Positions 63,663 to 64,000 of a stretch of DNA of 64,000 nucleotides are shown here, piece after piece. The position numbers were made by a program, and so were the translations under genes. Numbering within the stretch: the first letter of the stretch is position 1; every line of letters begins with the position of its first letter. A model generated the notes under the pieces. That model worked only from the letters and a program-made list of their open reading frames with translations, had not been told where the DNA came from and did not search any database. Origin of the DNA: Lampropedia cohaerens (lineage in GTDB: Bacteria > Pseudomonadota > Gammaproteobacteria > Burkholderiales > Burkholderiaceae_C); the NCBI RefSeq assembly GCF_001005215.1, contig NZ_LBNQ01000033.1, positions 1-64,000 on the forward strand. The letters run 5' to 3'.

Positions 63663-64000
63663 ATGGAGAACGCTCAAGAGAATCTGACCATCGGGGCCTT
63701 CGCCAAGGCAGCCCGGGTCAACGTGGAGACGATCCGCTTCTATCAGCTCAAGGGCTTGCTACCCCAGCCGGAGCGGCCCTACGGTCGCATCCGCCGCTAC
63801 GGGCAGGCGGACGTGGCGCGGGTGAAGTTCGTGAAGTCAGCCCAGCGCCTGGGATTCAGCCTGGATGAAGTCGGCCAGCTCCTGAAACTGGAGGACGGCA
63901 CCCATTGCAGCGAGGCGGCCGAACTGGCTGCTCACCGGCTGGCCGATGTGCGCGCACGCATGGCGGACCTCACGCGGATGGAAGAGGCCCTGTCGACGCT
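63663..64000 (+). CDS. merR: Mercury regulator MerR (cut by window end)
   Basis: The first 112 residues show a MerR winged helix ([20 protein letters not shown], then [20 protein letters not shown]) and the dimer helix with Cys82 ([10 protein letters not shown]), the first Hg(II) ligand. The remaining cysteines lie beyond the window. It is divergent from merTPA with 71 bases between the starts. Confidence 0.93.
   Translation, partial: MENAQENLTIGAFAKAARVNVETIRFYQLKGLLPQPERPYGRIRRYGQADVARVKFVKSAQRLGFSLDEVGQLLKLEDGTHCSEAAELAAHRLADVRARMADLTRMEEALST

Overview
The window is high-GC proteobacterial DNA, most like a Beta- or Gammaproteobacterium of the Pseudomonas, Comamonas, Delftia or Achromobacter kind. 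It is almost entirely mobile DNA: the core of a PFGI-1/ICEclc-class integrative and conjugative element (ICE) loaded with metal-resistance cargo. I cannot name the species. No integrase, att site, tRNA, rRNA or CRISPR array is visible.

Layout. 1-1.2 kb: an IS3-family insertion sequence that has removed the 5' end of an XRE-type regulator gene. 1.5-2.4 kb: a LysR regulator. 2.6-13.3 kb: a copper island with a minus-strand operon (copA, copB, DUF411, DUF2933, P-type ATPase, copC, copD), a separate copK-like gene, and a divergent copRS two-component system. 13.3-14.2 kb: about 0.9 kb without a convincing gene, holding an orphan FNR/ANR-type box. 14.2-19.3 kb: ars operon 1 (arsR, arsI, arsC, acr3, second arsC), then padR-chrA (chromate) and a GNAT gene. 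19.5-23 kb: a scrapyard junction of a truncated ICE ParB gene, a truncated and frameshifted RND permease and a membrane-fusion protein with a nonsense codon.

23.3-46.7 kb: the ICE transfer region, nearly all on the minus strand. It has a MobH relaxase TraI, a PrlF-YhaV toxin-antitoxin pair and a DUF3742 gene on the plus strand, then TraG, the TraU/TrbC-like group, RadC, a DsbA-like protein, TraC ATPase, the V-B-K-E-L-like assembly genes, small pilin-like proteins, TraD coupling protein, a lytic transglycosylase and a PilL-type lipoprotein. 46.9-50 kb: ars operon 2 (arsR, arsC, acr3, arsC, arsH), in the same orientation as operon 1. 50-60.2 kb: ICE accessory and DNA-processing genes (SNF2-like helicase, methyltransferase-like protein, DUF3275, DUF932, a duplicated DUF3577 protein, several unknown small proteins), each separated by GC-rich structured leaders. 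60.2-64 kb: the end of a Tn3-family transposon with a broken tnpA and a mer operon (merA, merP, merT, divergent merR, which runs off the window).

Together the genes make a self-transfer apparatus carrying copper, arsenite/arsenate/methylarsenical, chromate and mercury resistance. Traces of rearrangement (ParB remnant next to efflux-pump remnants, no integrase beside traI, two ars copies in direct orientation) suggest that the element is permuted or partly degenerate. The most unusual signal is a set of structured, partly repeated leaders before radC, the DUF3577 gene and most genes of the 50-59 kb cluster.
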